The notes: generated by a model from the letters alone, not told the origin. A DNA stretch of 64,000 bases from Leeia speluncae (GCF_020564625.1 NZ_JAJBZT010000001.1:372001-436000), one strand, 5' to 3'; shown: positions 20,176-29,110, numbered from the stretch's first letter. Translations and numbers: made by a program.

Positions 20176-22581
20176 ATGCAATTTTCAGAAAAATGGCTTC
20201 GTTCTTTCGTTAATCCAGATTTAACGACCGATCAGTTAACACATTTGTTGACGATGGCTGGCTTAGAAGTTGAAGAAGATGAGCCGGTTGGTGTTCCTTT
20301 TTCTGGTGTTGTGGTTGCTGAGGTTTTAGAAACCGAACGCCACCCGAATGCAGACCGATTGAACGTATGTAAAGTGAATACTGGTACTGAGGTATTGCAA
20401 ATTGTTTGTGGTGCGCCAAATGTGCGTCCTGGTATTAAAATCCCATGTGCAACACTAGGTGCTGAGTTGCCTGGTGAAAGTGCTGATAAGCCATTTAAGA
20501 TTGCTGCCGTTAAGATGCGTGGCGTTGATAGCAGCGGTATGCTTTGCTCTGCTAAAGAACTGAAGCTTTCTGATGACCATGGTGGTTTGCTAGAACTTCC
20601 AGCAGATGCGCCTGTTGGTGCTGATGTATATCAGTACTTAGCACTTGATGACCATAAAATTACGATCAAACTAACACCAAACCGTGCGGATTGTTTGTCT
20701 TTACTTGGTATTGCTCGTGAAACGGCCGCATTGACTGGTAACGTAATGAATTTGCCTGATGTGTCTCCTGTCACACCAGTCATTGATGACATGTACCCTG
20801 TAGTGATTGACGCTGTTGATGCTTGTGGGCGTTTTGCGGGACGTGTTATTCGTCAAGTTAATGCTGCGGCTAAAACGCCTGACTGGATTGTTGAGCGTCT
20901 CGAGCGTAGTGGTGTGCGTTCTATTTCTGCGCTAGTGGATGTTACCAACTATGTGATGTTGGAACTGGGTCGTCCACTGCATGTCTATGACTTAGCAAAG
21001 CTTAATGGTGATATTCATGTGCGTTTTGCTAAGCAAGACGAACAAATTTTGTTGCTAAATGAACAAACACTGACATTAAATGATGATGTGCTTGTGATTG
21101 CAGATAACAGCGGTGCGATTGGCATGGCTGGTATTATGGGTGGCGATTCAACAAAAGCTGAATTAACTACCACGGATGTTTTCCTTGAAGCTGCATTCTT
21201 CACGCCTGAAGCGATTGCAGGCAAAGCGCGTCGTTATAATTTTAGTTCTGATGCTTCGCATCGTTTTGAGCGTGGAGTCGACTTTAATAATTGTGCTGAG
21301 GGTCTTGAGCGCGCGACGCGTTTGATCTTGGATATTTGTGGTGGTCAAGCTGGCCCAGTTAAATCTGTTGACGGTGTGATTCCTGCTCGCCCTCCTGTAA
21401 CGATGCGTGTTGCACGTGCAGTTAAAGTAATTGGTGTTGATATTTCTGCAGAGGAAATGGGAGGCATCTTTACCCGCTTAGGTTTAGAAAACCAAATCGT
21501 TACTGAGCCAGAAGCAGCTTACGTAGTAACGCCTCCATCATTCCGCTTTGATTTAAATCTTGAAGAAGATTTGATTGAAGAAATCGCCCGTGTGTTCGGC
21601 TTTGAAAATATTCCTTCAAATCCACCTGTCGCTGCTGCGGCGATGTTCTCGCATGATGAAGCGCTACGCTCTATTCATGATATTCGTGATGTATTAGCTG
21701 ATGCTGATTATCAAGAGGTGATTAATTACAGCTTTGTTGAAGCACGTTGGGAAAAAGATTTTGCTGGTAATTTGACGCCAATTGCTTTGCAAAATCCAAT
21801 TGCTAGCCATCTTTCTGTGATGCGTAGTAGTTTGATTGGTGGTTTGATTGCTAACCTTTCTTACAACATTAATCGTCGCGCTAGCCGTGTACGTATTTTT
21901 GAGGTGGGTAAAGTTTTCCATCGTGATGAATCGGTTGTCGATGGCCCACTGACGGTTGCTGGATATCATCAGCCGCTACGCGTTGCTGCCATCGCTTGGG
22001 GCCCTGCAGCTACTGAACAATGGGGCCAAGCTACTCGTCCTGTAGATTTCTTTGATGTGAAGGCAGACCTAGAACTAATGGCATATCCATTAGTTCTAAA
22101 TTTCAAGAAAGCTGAGCACGTTGCACTTCACCCTGGACGTTCTGCTGCCGTTTACTTGGGCGATACTCAGATTGGTTGGATTGGTGAGTTGCACCCACAA
22201 CTAACACATGAGTATGATTTGCCATCTGCTCCTGTATTATTTGAAGTTGAGGCATTGCCATTACAGCAGGTTGGTATCCCTGTTTATAAAGAAATTGCAA
22301 GCTTCCCTCCAGTGAAGCGTGATTTAGCTTTTGTTGTAGATAACACAGTAACTGCTGATGCATTGTTGTCGGTTTTACGCCGCGTAGCGCCAGCTGAAGT
22401 AACTGACATTGGTATATTTGATGTTTATGCAGGTAAGGGAATTGAAGAAGGCAAGAAGAGTCTTGCAATCAGATTTAATCTGCATAATACTCAAAAAACG
22501 TTGACTGATGCCGAAGTGGATACAGTGATGTCTGTATTCATTGAAGCTGCTGGTGAGCAGCTTGGTGCACGTTTACGTTAA
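20176..22581 (+). CDS. pheT: Phenylalanyl-tRNA synthetase beta subunit
   Basis: Non-catalytic subunit with tRNA-binding and editing functions. The 801-residue protein has an N-terminal EMAP/tRNA-binding domain (ETERHPNADRLNVCKVNTG). Central B3/B4 and B5 domains (LTPNRADCLSLLGIARE, NFSSDASHRFERG) and a C-terminal ferredoxin-fold anticodon-binding domain follow. It ends 15 bp before ihfA. Confidence 0.95.
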   Translation: MQFSEKWLRSFVNPDLTTDQLTHLLTMAGLEVEEDEPVGVPFSGVVVAEVLETERHPNADRLNVCKVNTGTEVLQIVCGAPNVRPGIKIPCATLGAELPGESADKPFKIAAVKMRGVDSSGMLCSAKELKLSDDHGGLLELPADAPVGADVYQYLALDDHKITIKLTPNRADCLSLLGIARETAALTGNVMNLPDVSPVTPVIDDMYPVVIDAVDACGRFAGRVIRQVNAAAKTPDWIVERLERSGVRSISALVDVTNYVMLELGRPLHVYDLAKLNGDIHVRFAKQDEQILLLNEQTLTLNDDVLVIADNSGAIGMAGIMGGDSTKAELTTTDVFLEAAFFTPEAIAGKARRYNFSSDASHRFERGVDFNNCAEGLERATRLILDICGGQAGPVKSVDGVIPARPPVTMRVARAVKVIGVDISAEEMGGIFTRLGLENQIVTEPEAAYVVTPPSFRFDLNLEEDLIEEIARVFGFENIPSNPPVAAAAMFSHDEALRSIHDIRDVLADADYQEVINYSFVEARWEKDFAGNLTPIALQNPIASHLSVMRSSLIGGLIANLSYNINRRASRVRIFEVGKVFHRDESVVDGPLTVAGYHQPLRVAAIAWGPAATEQWGQATRPVDFFDVKADLELMAYPLVLNFKKAEHVALHPGRSAAVYLGDTQIGWIGELHPQLTHEYDLPSAPVLFEVEALPLQQVGIPVYKEIASFPPVKRDLAFVVDNTVTADALLSVLRRVAPAEVTDIGIFDVYAGKGIEEGKKSLAIRFNLHNTQKTLTDAEVDTVMSVFIEAAGEQLGARLR

Positions 22582-22596
22582 GTTAAGGAGTTCCGA

Positions 22597-22902
22597 TTGA
22601 TTAACACATTGACTAAAGCCGAGCTGGCTGACGTGCTTTTTGAGCAGGTTGGTTTAAATAAGCGCGAAGCAAAAGAAATGGTAGAAGCTTTTTTTGAAGA
22701 AATTCGTATTTCATTGGAAGCAGGTGATACCGTTAAGCTATCTGGTTTTGGTAATTTTCAATTAAGAAATAAGCCACAGCGCCCTGGTCGTAACCCAAAA
22801 ACAGGGGAAGAGATTCCAATTACTGCGCGTAGAGTGGTGACGTTTCATGCGAGCCAAAAGCTAAAAGGGCTGGTAGAAGAATATCATGACAGAAACAGTT
22901 AA
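22597..22902 (+). CDS. ihfA: Integration host factor alpha subunit (TTG start)
   Basis: DNA-bending protein that pairs with IHF-beta. The 101-residue product reads [20 protein letters not shown] near the N-terminus and contains [20 protein letters not shown], the DNA-intercalating arm. The initiator is TTG at 22597, 6 nt after AAGGAG, with no nearby ATG. Its position after pheT is conserved in Proteobacteria. The end overlaps the merR-like gene by 17 bp. Confidence 0.93.
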   Translation: MINTLTKAELADVLFEQVGLNKREAKEMVEAFFEEIRISLEAGDTVKLSGFGNFQLRNKPQRPGRNPKTGEEIPITARRVVTFHASQKLKGLVEEYHDRNS

Positions 22903-23284
22903 GACTGAACTGCCTCCTATTCCGGTTAAGCGTTATTTCACTATTGGTGAAGTAAGCGATTTATGTGCCGTAAAACCGCACGTATTGCGTTATTGGGAAC
23001 AAGAATTTACCCAATTAAAACCGGTAAAACGTCGTGGTAATCGTCGTTATTACCAACATCATGAAGTGCTATTAATTCGCCGTATTCGTGGTTTGTTGTA
23101 CGAAGAGGGCTTCACGATTAGTGGTGCGCGTAATAAATTGGCTGAGTCTGAAGAATTGGTCACGAGTTTGACTTTCTCTGAAACGCCTGCTGTTACCTCT
23201 GATAGCGATGAGAAGTTACCAGATCTAAGCCGTAGAGGACTACGTGCTGAGTTAACTGAAATCTTAGGGATTTTGATTAACTAA
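22886..23284 (+). CDS. MerR family transcriptional regulator
   Basis: 132 residues. The N-terminal winged helix-turn-helix reads [22 protein letters not shown], then [30 protein letters not shown], typical of the MerR-like protein encoded after ihfA in beta- and gammaproteobacteria. It lacks the metal-binding cysteine loop of true MerR, so the effector is unknown. It is co-translated with ihfA by overlap. Confidence 0.9.
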   Translation: MTETVKTELPPIPVKRYFTIGEVSDLCAVKPHVLRYWEQEFTQLKPVKRRGNRRYYQHHEVLLIRRIRGLLYEEGFTISGARNKLAESEELVTSLTFSETPAVTSDSDEKLPDLSRRGLRAELTEILGILIN

Positions 23285-23288
23285 TCTG

Positions 23289-23316
23289 TTGCGCGTGTTT
23301 TGAAAAAGGCTATAAT
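23289..23316 (+). promoter_or_regulatory. Sigma-70 promoter for tRNA-Pro
   Basis: TTGCGC, 16-nt spacer, TATAAT at 23311-23316, 15 bp upstream of the tRNA. It closely resembles the tRNA-Val promoter. Confidence 0.75.
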
Positions 23317-23331
23317 CCTAGCCTCATTTGT

Positions 23332-23408
23332 CGGAGCGTAGCGCAGCCTGGTAGCGCACTTGCATGGGGTGCAAGGGGTCGGAGGTTCGAATCCTCTCGC
23401 TCCGACCA
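23332..23408 (+). tRNA. tRNA-Pro (anticodon GGG)
   Basis: Acceptor CGGAGCG pairs with CGCTCCG followed by ACCA. The anticodon stem CTTGC/GCAAG encloses ATGGGGT, giving anticodon GGG. tRNA-Pro genes are common integration targets, and mobile DNA begins within 100 bp downstream. Confidence 0.95.
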
Positions 23409-23425
23409 ATAATTTCAAATACTTA

Positions 23426-23451
23426 GGCCACTCTTGAGAGTGGCCTTTTTT
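23426..23451 (+). terminator. Intrinsic terminator after tRNA-Pro
   Basis: GGCCACTCT, loop TG, AGAGTGGCC followed by TTTTTT. A 9-bp stem with a U-tract, 18 bp after the tRNA. Confidence 0.9.
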
Positions 23452-23461
23452 GTTGTGTATA

Positions 23462-23485
23462 TTTTTGCCCCATTTTTTGCCCCAT
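23462..23485. repeat. Tandem 12-bp direct repeat TTTTTGCCCCAT x2
   Basis: Two exact, abutting copies (23462-23473 and 23474-23485) lie between the tRNA-Pro terminator and the prophage end. Such short repeats near a tRNA 3' end can be recombinase binding sites of an integrative element. No integrase gene is visible in this window. Confidence 0.6.
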
Positions 23486-23513
23486 GATTGATTCAGTGTA
23501 ACGCGCCGAAAAC

Positions 23514-23588
23514 TTTTGCACAGAATTGCATGAGCTTCTGCACAGTCAGAAAAGCGAAAAGTGCAGGTTTTGACGGCACATTCTGCAC
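23514..23588. other. Transposase-binding sites at phage right end
   Basis: TTTTGCAC (23514-23521), TTCTGCAC (23536-23543) and TTCTGCAC (23581-23588) in the same orientation, plus an inverted CTGCAC core (23561-23566, as GTGCAG). The 22-bp and 45-bp spacings are close to whole helical turns. Clustered end sites are the established MuA arrangement; assignment to this transposase is inference. Confidence 0.6.
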
Positions 23589-23606
23589 AATCCGCCCTGT
23601 AAAATC

Positions 23607-24377
23607 CTACCAGTTTTTAATGATTAGCTCTGAGCGTTTTGAACGAGCCAAATCGCCTTGGCCAACAGTGTAATTAATGCTGCAAGTTTCAACACTAAGT
23701 CCCGCAAAGACCTTTCTCATTTCGGGTATGTCGTTCACTGAGACAATCATCTTGCCCTGGATGCTCTTGGCAAGTCTGGCCAACTCTATATAGTTCTCAA
23801 AAGCAAAGTCGACGCCGTAGCCTTCGGTATCCCAGTACGGTGGATCACAGTAAAACAGGGTATGTGGACGGTCATACTTTTGTATGCATTTTGACCAGTC
23901 TAGGTGTTCAATAAATGTACGGCTTAAACGTAAATGTGCCTGGCTTAAATCCTCCTCTAGTCGTAGCAGGTTCAGTCTTGGGGCACTGGTGGTTGCCGTA
24001 CCGAAGGTTTGACCATCTACCTTGCCGCCAAAAGACAGCTTCTGTAGGTAGTAGAAGCGGGCTGCTCGTTGGATATCAGTCAGGGTTTCTTCAGGTGTGA
24101 TCTGTAGCCACTTATACAGCTGCCGCGACGACAATGCCCATTTGAACTGCCGTACAAACTCTTCTAGATGGTGTTTTACCACCCGATACAGGTTGACCAG
24201 TTCGCCATTGATGTCATTGATTACTTCGACCTTGGCCGGTTCTTTCATGAAGTACAGGGCGGCTGCTCCGCAGAACGGTTCTACATAGCAGGTATGCTCT
24301 GGGAACATTGGCAGGATAGTTTTTGCTAGACGGCGTTTGCCGCCAATCCAAGGGATGATAGGGTGAGATTGATTCAT
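23607..24377 (-). CDS. Phage DNA adenine methylase (D12 class)
   Basis: N6-adenine methyltransferase, 256 residues. SAM-binding motif I is EPFCGAAAL (about residues 33-41) and catalytic motif IV is DPPY (178-181), in the alpha-class order. The early WIGGKRRLAKTIL matches the Dam family. It is the last gene before the phage right end, where Mu carries mom, so it probably modifies phage DNA against restriction. Palindromes overlap its promoter. Confidence 0.9.
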   Translation of the reverse strand: MNQSHPIIPWIGGKRRLAKTILPMFPEHTCYVEPFCGAAALYFMKEPAKVEVINDINGELVNLYRVVKHHLEEFVRQFKWALSSRQLYKWLQITPEETLTDIQRAARFYYLQKLSFGGKVDGQTFGTATTSAPRLNLLRLEEDLSQAHLRLSRTFIEHLDWSKCIQKYDRPHTLFYCDPPYWDTEGYGVDFAFENYIELARLAKSIQGKMIVSVNDIPEMRKVFAGLSVETCSINYTVGQGDLARSKRSELIIKNW

Positions 24378-24394
24378 GTGAGCCTCTTATATTA

Positions 24395-24439
24395 ATAGAA
24401 CGATTGTTCTATAATGGTACCCGCAAGTGCACAAGCGGG
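24395..24439 (-). promoter_or_regulatory. Palindromic control region of the methylase gene
   Basis: ATAGAAC-GATT-GTTCTAT (24395-24412) is a perfect 7-bp-arm palindrome overlapping the likely -10 (TATAGA on the minus strand). CCCGCAAGTGCACAAGCGGG (24420-24439) is a second near-perfect palindrome over the -35 region. Their centres are 26 bp apart. Together they look like paired operators for a dimeric regulator. Confidence 0.55.
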
Positions 24440-24517
24440 CAGCCTTGGTTTGCTCACAGGATTGGTCTGTGGGTTAGATAACCCTCGGGGTGTTGGCGCA
24501 CTCTGAGGGTTGCTGCT

Positions 24518-25018
24518 TTATTTCACTTCATAGCTGGAATAAGGATTGGGTACGCATACAAGCGGATAACGACCTGTTGAGCCATGTACTGCGCCCATGA
24601 GCTTCCAACCAAGATATATGCGCAGACATTTGCTTGTGCCTGGCCAACGATAAATTACATAAAGCATCCATTCCCCAGAAGGAAGACGAGCTTTACACCA
24701 CCCACTATGCCCAGGTCGATTACTTGTCTGCGAATCTCCTGACCAGTGAACCAGAGTAAGGTCGGTTACCACAGATGCATTTTGATAATCCCAACCGTCT
24801 GTCGGATTACGGAGAAGCCATGCAAGGCGCTGTAGATAGGCTGGCTTATCAGCCCACCGAGCATAGTGACCACCGTCACCCATCAGGTCGTAATCGACCG
24901 TCTGGAACCATGATAGGCTCTGTGGCAGTTTGCTCGGCCATAGCGCCAGCAGTGGACTGGTGATAATCTGGATAATAGAAAGGACAATGCCGACCGTTGT
25001 GAGTAACAGCCATTTCAT
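24518..25018 (-). CDS. Phage protein with N-terminal membrane helix, unknown function
   Basis: 166 residues from the ATG at 25018, which has AGGAGA about 7 nt upstream; a longer frame to 25045 lacks a good ribosome-binding site. Residues 2-25 form one hydrophobic helix. The rest is soluble, rich in Trp and Tyr, with a GDGGHYARWADKPAYL segment. I do not recognise a named family. It follows the tail-tip genes and precedes the methylase, a region often carrying phage accessory genes. Confidence 0.7.
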   Translation of the reverse strand: MKWLLLTTVGIVLSIIQIITSPLLALWPSKLPQSLSWFQTVDYDLMGDGGHYARWADKPAYLQRLAWLLRNPTDGWDYQNASVVTDLTLVHWSGDSQTSNRPGHSGWCKARLPSGEWMLYVIYRWPGTSKCLRIYLGWKLMGAVHGSTGRYPLVCVPNPYSSYEVK

Positions 25019-25464
25019 AGCGGATCTCCTATATGGTCCGTGCAAAAGAAACCGACAATAAATGTTGAATCGTTAGCAACGGGGAGTAGCGCATGTGGGG
25101 TGCCACCAAGCACACAAACCGTATCGCCGGGGCTGATATTAACTAGGTCGCTCCCTATCTGAAGGGTTACAATCTCCGGCGATAGCAATCTAATGACTGA
25201 TGCTGAACAGATGCGGGCGTTATTACGATGAAATGAAAGCGGATGATCCACATGACACGGGATGCCAGCCCCCTGTTTTACATGGATTAGGCAGATTCCT
25301 GCATCGGCTGAAAGGTCAAAATTAACATCCGATGGAATATAACTTGCTAGCTCGTTCAAGCGCACCGTATCGTCAAGATGGATAGTGGATGTGAGCCCAT
25401 CAAATGCGTAATTAAATACTTCATTTGCTGTATTGGTTGGCGTATTAAAAATCAAATAGCTCAT
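25015..25464 (-). CDS. Phage protein, possible cupin-like fold
   Basis: 149 residues, unknown function. The C-terminal half is beta-rich with SPGDTVCVLGGTPHALLPV, resembling the glycine turn and His of cupin-type barrels; this is a weak resemblance only. It overlaps both neighbours by 4 bp, so it is translated with the tail-fibre cluster. Confidence 0.65.
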   Translation of the reverse strand: MSYLIFNTPTNTANEVFNYAFDGLTSTIHLDDTVRLNELASYIPSDVNFDLSADAGICLIHVKQGAGIPCHVDHPLSFHRNNARICSASVIRLLSPEIVTLQIGSDLVNISPGDTVCVLGGTPHALLPVANDSTFIVGFFCTDHIGDPL

Positions 25465-26198
25465 GCGACCACCCCCTGTACAGCGCTCCCTGAGACAAAG
25501 GTAAAAGCACCACCATTTAGCGCCACCGCTTTGCCGGGCGAACCTCCGCTTCCAAAATAGGATGTATCCACGTTACATCCCCCAACCCCACCGGCTTGGC
25601 CAAGATTGCCACCTGAACCACCATATCCATCTTGCCAAGAAAAAATAGCATGCGCGGAGACCCCTCCAGATGTTAGATTCCCTCCATTCCCACTAGCCAA
25701 TGCATGTGCTGCTGATGCAGCACCGCCTCCGACCGATTTAATAGAGTTTGTGCCGCCTGCCCCTCCTGAACCTCCTGCCGCAACATCTCGATTTCCTTGG
25801 CCACCTCCACCACCTCCGCCACCGCCAACTATGCCATTATTTGTAAGCTTTAACGTTACTCCACTTGATAATGAAATAGCATCGCCGCCATTTGTTCCAT
25901 TTGTTGCGCTACCGTTATAACCAATACCACCATTTCCCCCCATTCCAACAATCGTGCCATTGTTAACAAGGTTTACAGTGATGCCACTGGGAAGGGCTCC
26001 AGATCTAAAACCAGCAACGCCAGTTGTTGAGGAACCTACAACAACACCGGCATTGACGGTTACATTAATTTCCGCGCCAACCTGCGCATTTATCACATCA
26101 TTGGTTAGTAAGTATTGATCTGTGTTTGCGCTAATAACAATGTTAAAAACCTGTTTCAGGGCCAGCATTACCGCTGGGATATTTGCCGGGATGGTCAT
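25461..26198 (-). CDS. Glycine-rich tail tip / adhesin-like protein
   Basis: 245 residues. After a beta-rich N-terminal half (TVNAGVVVGSS, TVNLVNNGTIVGMGG) come dense glycine tracts (about 130-145 and further runs). It ends with GKAVALNGGAFTFVSGSAVQG-like sequence. Tips with NNGTI, then poly-Gly, then GKAI-LNGG are known from tail fibre ends, where glycine-rich helices pack and contact the receptor. The direct position after the tail-fibre gene supports a host-range role. The high GC of the tract differs from its surroundings. Confidence 0.75.
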   Translation of the reverse strand: MTIPANIPAVMLALKQVFNIVISANTDQYLLTNDVINAQVGAEINVTVNAGVVVGSSTTGVAGFRSGALPSGITVNLVNNGTIVGMGGNGGIGYNGSATNGTNGGDAISLSSGVTLKLTNNGIVGGGGGGGGGQGNRDVAAGGSGGAGGTNSIKSVGGGAASAAHALASGNGGNLTSGGVSAHAIFSWQDGYGGSGGNLGQAGGVGGCNVDTSYFGSGGSPGKAVALNGGAFTFVSGSAVQGVVA

Positions 26199-27112
26199 TT
26201 CACATCCTTCACGATCGATACAAATACCCGTGTCGCGGTCTCTGCATAATAGGTCAGGTAATCAGTTGCATTTGCTGTAGTGGTCAATGTCGGCGCAGAT
26301 CCACCTGCAAATTTATAATTTGTTCCAAATGCAAGTGTTCTAGATCCAGTGGCATCCTGAGTAACCGCAATAATCCCACTTTGCCCAGGTACTACATTGG
26401 TGGGTGTCGCCAAGGTCCGGTTGCCTGCCAATGTGATGCTAAAGTTATTCGACAAGGAAAGATCAACAGCAATACTGGCCGCATCGGCTAATGCCAATAC
26501 CTGCCCACGTTGGGCCTTTGTCCACAGCTGAGTTAGCGCAAGATTGGCATAAGCGGAAATATCTTGACGCAACAGAATTTCAGCTGCGCTAATTGCAAGC
26601 CCGATTGGGACAGACGTCAGCGTTGATGTGAGTGCTCCGGCAGTTGTGGTGGACAAATACACCTTGCCAGCCGTTAGCCCTGCCAATCCGCTGACGTAAC
26701 CACCGATAACGATATCCGCCTTGCCAGCCGACACATTACGGGCAAAGCCGATGAAATTGGCAGCGCTCGTGCCATCTGCCTTGGCCAGATCGTAGCGGCT
26801 ATTGGCAGAGTCCCAGTAAACGGGGGAACCGTTGGCCACGGTGGTATGGACGGTTTTGTTGTAAAGGACATCCGAGCCTTGCAGAAGCTTTAAGGCTTGG
26901 AGCAATTGCGTTCTGTCGGCATCAGCCAAGGTCAAACCTAATGCCTCAATAACGCCGCACAGCTCTTCCTGAACAGAGTTAAACCATTCGTAGCCAGGTA
27001 TAGTGGCTGACTGACCACTTTGTGGATCACCTTTACCAAAATAGCCTGGTGTGCCAGTAGCTGGTGGTGCTGGAATGACTGCGACGGCGGTATCACGTCT
27101 AACGCGCTGCAT
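26195..27112 (-). CDS. Phage tail fibre protein
   Basis: 305 residues from the ATG at 27112, with AGGA upstream and 8 bp after the gp48-like stop. The N-terminus RDTAVAVIPAPPATGTPGYFGKGDP-type followed by TIPGYEWFNSVQEELCGVIEALGL is a widespread baseplate-attachment region of Mu- and P2-like fibres. A central repeat-like beta region and a C-terminal ITLAGNRTLATPTNVVPGQSG segment follow. It overlaps the tip gene by 4 bp. Confidence 0.85.
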   Translation of the reverse strand: MQRVRRDTAVAVIPAPPATGTPGYFGKGDPQSGQSATIPGYEWFNSVQEELCGVIEALGLTLADADRTQLLQALKLLQGSDVLYNKTVHTTVANGSPVYWDSANSRYDLAKADGTSAANFIGFARNVSAGKADIVIGGYVSGLAGLTAGKVYLSTTTAGALTSTLTSVPIGLAISAAEILLRQDISAYANLALTQLWTKAQRGQVLALADAASIAVDLSLSNNFSITLAGNRTLATPTNVVPGQSGIIAVTQDATGSRTLAFGTNYKFAGGSAPTLTTTANATDYLTYYAETATRVFVSIVKDVK

Positions 27113-27120
27113 ATAAGTTC

Positions 27121-27690
27121 CTAAGCGTAAGCAAATAGTAAAATGGTGTGTGCTGGTCTCAAAGGTCTTAGCACACACTCAAGCAGTGTATTTCCCCAGT
27201 ATCTCAGCGGCGTCTCTACGCCATCCTCTACCGTTGCTTCTTGAATTGAGACGCTGGGTGCATTGATCTGCCATACAAAATCCCACCCTTCATCAGCAAC
27301 AGGGCTCTCGCATGACATCTCGCAGGTATATGCACCAAGTTCTGTAATTGAAATCTGAAAGCCGATTGAGGCAGCCAGTGCTATGAAGTAAGTCTTCGAT
27401 AGCCCACCCAGCTCTTTTTCTTTGGCGATCAGCCGCTGGCGTCGGCTTGAAATAGAGAGCGATCCGCGCGGCGTACAAGGGTCTGGTAGCCCATAAACAG
27501 ATTCCCAGTCAGGGATCATGGAAACAGGGCAAGTCGCAGGTGACATGGCATCAATTACAGACTGTGCAAAATCTTCTGCAAAATCCAGTCGTTGCCCATC
27601 TAACAGCAGTGAAGCCGATAACATCTCGGCATTCGGTTCATAGCTGGTTGGTGGCAGCAGCTTGGCGAGTAAGGAAGCGTACCTGCTCAT
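27121..27690 (-). CDS. YmfQ/DUF2313 family tail protein (Mu gp48-like)
   Basis: 189 residues. MSRYASLLAKLLPPTSYEP and DFAEDFAQSVIDAMSPATCPVSMIPDWESVYGLP-type sequence match the YmfQ family, a baseplate component linking to the fibre. It sits between the baseplate J-like gene and the fibre gene, exactly as in Mu. Confidence 0.88.
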   Translation of the reverse strand: MSRYASLLAKLLPPTSYEPNAEMLSASLLLDGQRLDFAEDFAQSVIDAMSPATCPVSMIPDWESVYGLPDPCTPRGSLSISSRRQRLIAKEKELGGLSKTYFIALAASIGFQISITELGAYTCEMSCESPVADEGWDFVWQINAPSVSIQEATVEDGVETPLRYWGNTLLECVLRPLRPAHTILLFAYA

Positions 27691-28758
27691 CTACATCGCA
27701 CTCACCGTTACCGCACCCAGCCGACACCACTGAAGCACGGTAGAGGTATTGGTTGGTACTACATTGGCCGCAGGCAGCGTTATCGCTCGATCAACCACGC
27801 CAGTCAGATCGCTGATTAAGGTTTCAAGCTTGCTCTTGATGACGGTATCGCCGGGAGTTATCCCCGCAAAGTAACTCTCCATCGCTGACTGAATCAGCGG
27901 GGTGATATTGGCGAGCGTGGTACCGGCTACCTTTACTTGTACCGACACATCGACAGTGAGAACCGATGGTGCAAACACCAATGTCCCCTTGGTACCCGCA
28001 GGTCGAAGGCTATCAATGTGACTTTGCACTTGGGAAATGAGTCCGGCAGATGGCAGCCCTCCCGCACTGGTGATGGCGACATCAACCGTGCCTGCCCCTC
28101 GTCTCCATGGGAAAACATATGCGCCAGTAACCCCATCAACTTCTAGTGCCCAGCGCTTATAGTCGTATGGGTTGCCTCCAGCGGGCGGATGGCGAAGTAT
28201 ATCCAGCAGTCTGGCCAGTAATGAAGCAGCAGTTTCCTTGTCAGTCCCGGAGAGCATTGAAGAGATGACCGCTTGGCTTTGAACACCTGATGGTGCAGAT
28301 TGAACCGTTAGCAGAACACCTGTACTCGCATTGCCATTTGCTCCCGCAGTCACAGCTTGTGCAGCAACCGTACACGTACCCGATCCATCAATCGTTGCAG
28401 CGGCTGTTGTTTGATAGGCGGTATCATCCGCCCGCTTTAGTTGGGTTCCGACCGGAATCACACTACCTGATTGGCCAGTGAATGTGACAAACCCGGTTGC
28501 ATAGGTTGCAGCCTTATAGGACAAGCCTTTTCTGGCGGCATGCATTTCCATGTACTCAACATCAGCCTGATCCGGAAAAATCTGTTTAAAAATCCAAGAC
28601 TGATGCTCATACAAGCCTTCGATTGCACTGGCAATCACCGTGGCTCGGATGTAATTGTCACTATCCGAGTCGGTAGCTGCAGCTGGATTAGCACTCAGTA
28701 AGTCTCGCAACCAGTTTTGTCGGATGGTATCTAGGGAGGGCGGATTGAATGTACTCAT
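27691..28758 (-). CDS. Baseplate J-like protein (Mu gp47-like)
   Basis: 355 residues. The N-terminus PSLDTIRQNWLRDLLS and the pattern HAARKGLSYKAATYATG then GSVIPVGTQLKRADDTAYQT define the baseplate J (wedge) family. VDVSVQVKVAGTTLANITPLIQ lies near the C-terminus. It forms the baseplate wedge of the contractile tail. Confidence 0.9.
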   Translation of the reverse strand: MSTFNPPSLDTIRQNWLRDLLSANPAAATDSDSDNYIRATVIASAIEGLYEHQSWIFKQIFPDQADVEYMEMHAARKGLSYKAATYATGFVTFTGQSGSVIPVGTQLKRADDTAYQTTAAATIDGSGTCTVAAQAVTAGANGNASTGVLLTVQSAPSGVQSQAVISSMLSGTDKETAASLLARLLDILRHPPAGGNPYDYKRWALEVDGVTGAYVFPWRRGAGTVDVAITSAGGLPSAGLISQVQSHIDSLRPAGTKGTLVFAPSVLTVDVSVQVKVAGTTLANITPLIQSAMESYFAGITPGDTVIKSKLETLISDLTGVVDRAITLPAANVVPTNTSTVLQWCRLGAVTVSAM

Positions 28759-28759
28759 C

Positions 28760-29110
28760 TCAAACTACCTTTACCGGATGAGAGAATACATTTGTGCGAC
28801 CTTGGGCATCAGTGACCGCGATAGCTAGACGCAGCCAGCCATCGTGAAGTTGCTCCGGGGTGATCAGGATTTGCGTAGCACGACCATCTTGCAAAAGCGG
28901 CTTCAGTGCCTCTTCTGCATATTGTTTGGCTAGTTGGGAAACGCGAGATAAGTCTTTTTGACGCTGCAACTCATGCAGGCGACTACCCAATTTAATATCC
29001 GCCCACCATGACCCAAGCGGGGTCATGAGGCGAATATAGACGGCATTGGCCAGCGTATCGATTAGCTGCCCAGTGTAGTCTCCGGTATAGGGGTTTAAGG
29101 CTTTATCCAT
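28760..29110 (-). CDS. GP46 family baseplate protein
   Basis: 116 residues from the ATG at 29110 (MDKALNPYTGDY). TLANAVYIRLMTPLGSWWADIKLGSRLHEL is typical of the Mu gp46 / T4 gp25-like family. The start codon directly abuts a GCCGC/GCGGC hairpin with no Shine-Dalgarno. The hairpin and upstream promoter are repeated before the protease gene at 41137. An in-frame TTG at 29131 would read through the hairpin. Confidence 0.85.
   Translation of the reverse strand: MDKALNPYTGDYTGQLIDTLANAVYIRLMTPLGSWWADIKLGSRLHELQRQKDLSRVSQLAKQYAEEALKPLLQDGRATQILITPEQLHDGWLRLAIAVTDAQGRTNVFSHPVKVV

Noticed and set aside
23462-23485. CRISPR-like repeat
   Set aside because: Only two abutting 12-bp copies with no spacers.
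24480-24512. AACCCTC ... GAGGGTT inverted repeat after the 24518 gene
   Set aside because: Loop of 18 nt and no U-tract in the gene direction; weak as a terminator.
24440-24517. Possible com-like gene upstream of the methylase
   Set aside because: No open frame with the expected zinc-finger cysteines and start codon in this short stretch.
25606-25920. Long proline-rich frame on the plus strand opposite the glycine-rich tip gene
   Set aside because: It is the complement of the glycine codons (GGN/NCC), so it mirrors the real gene.
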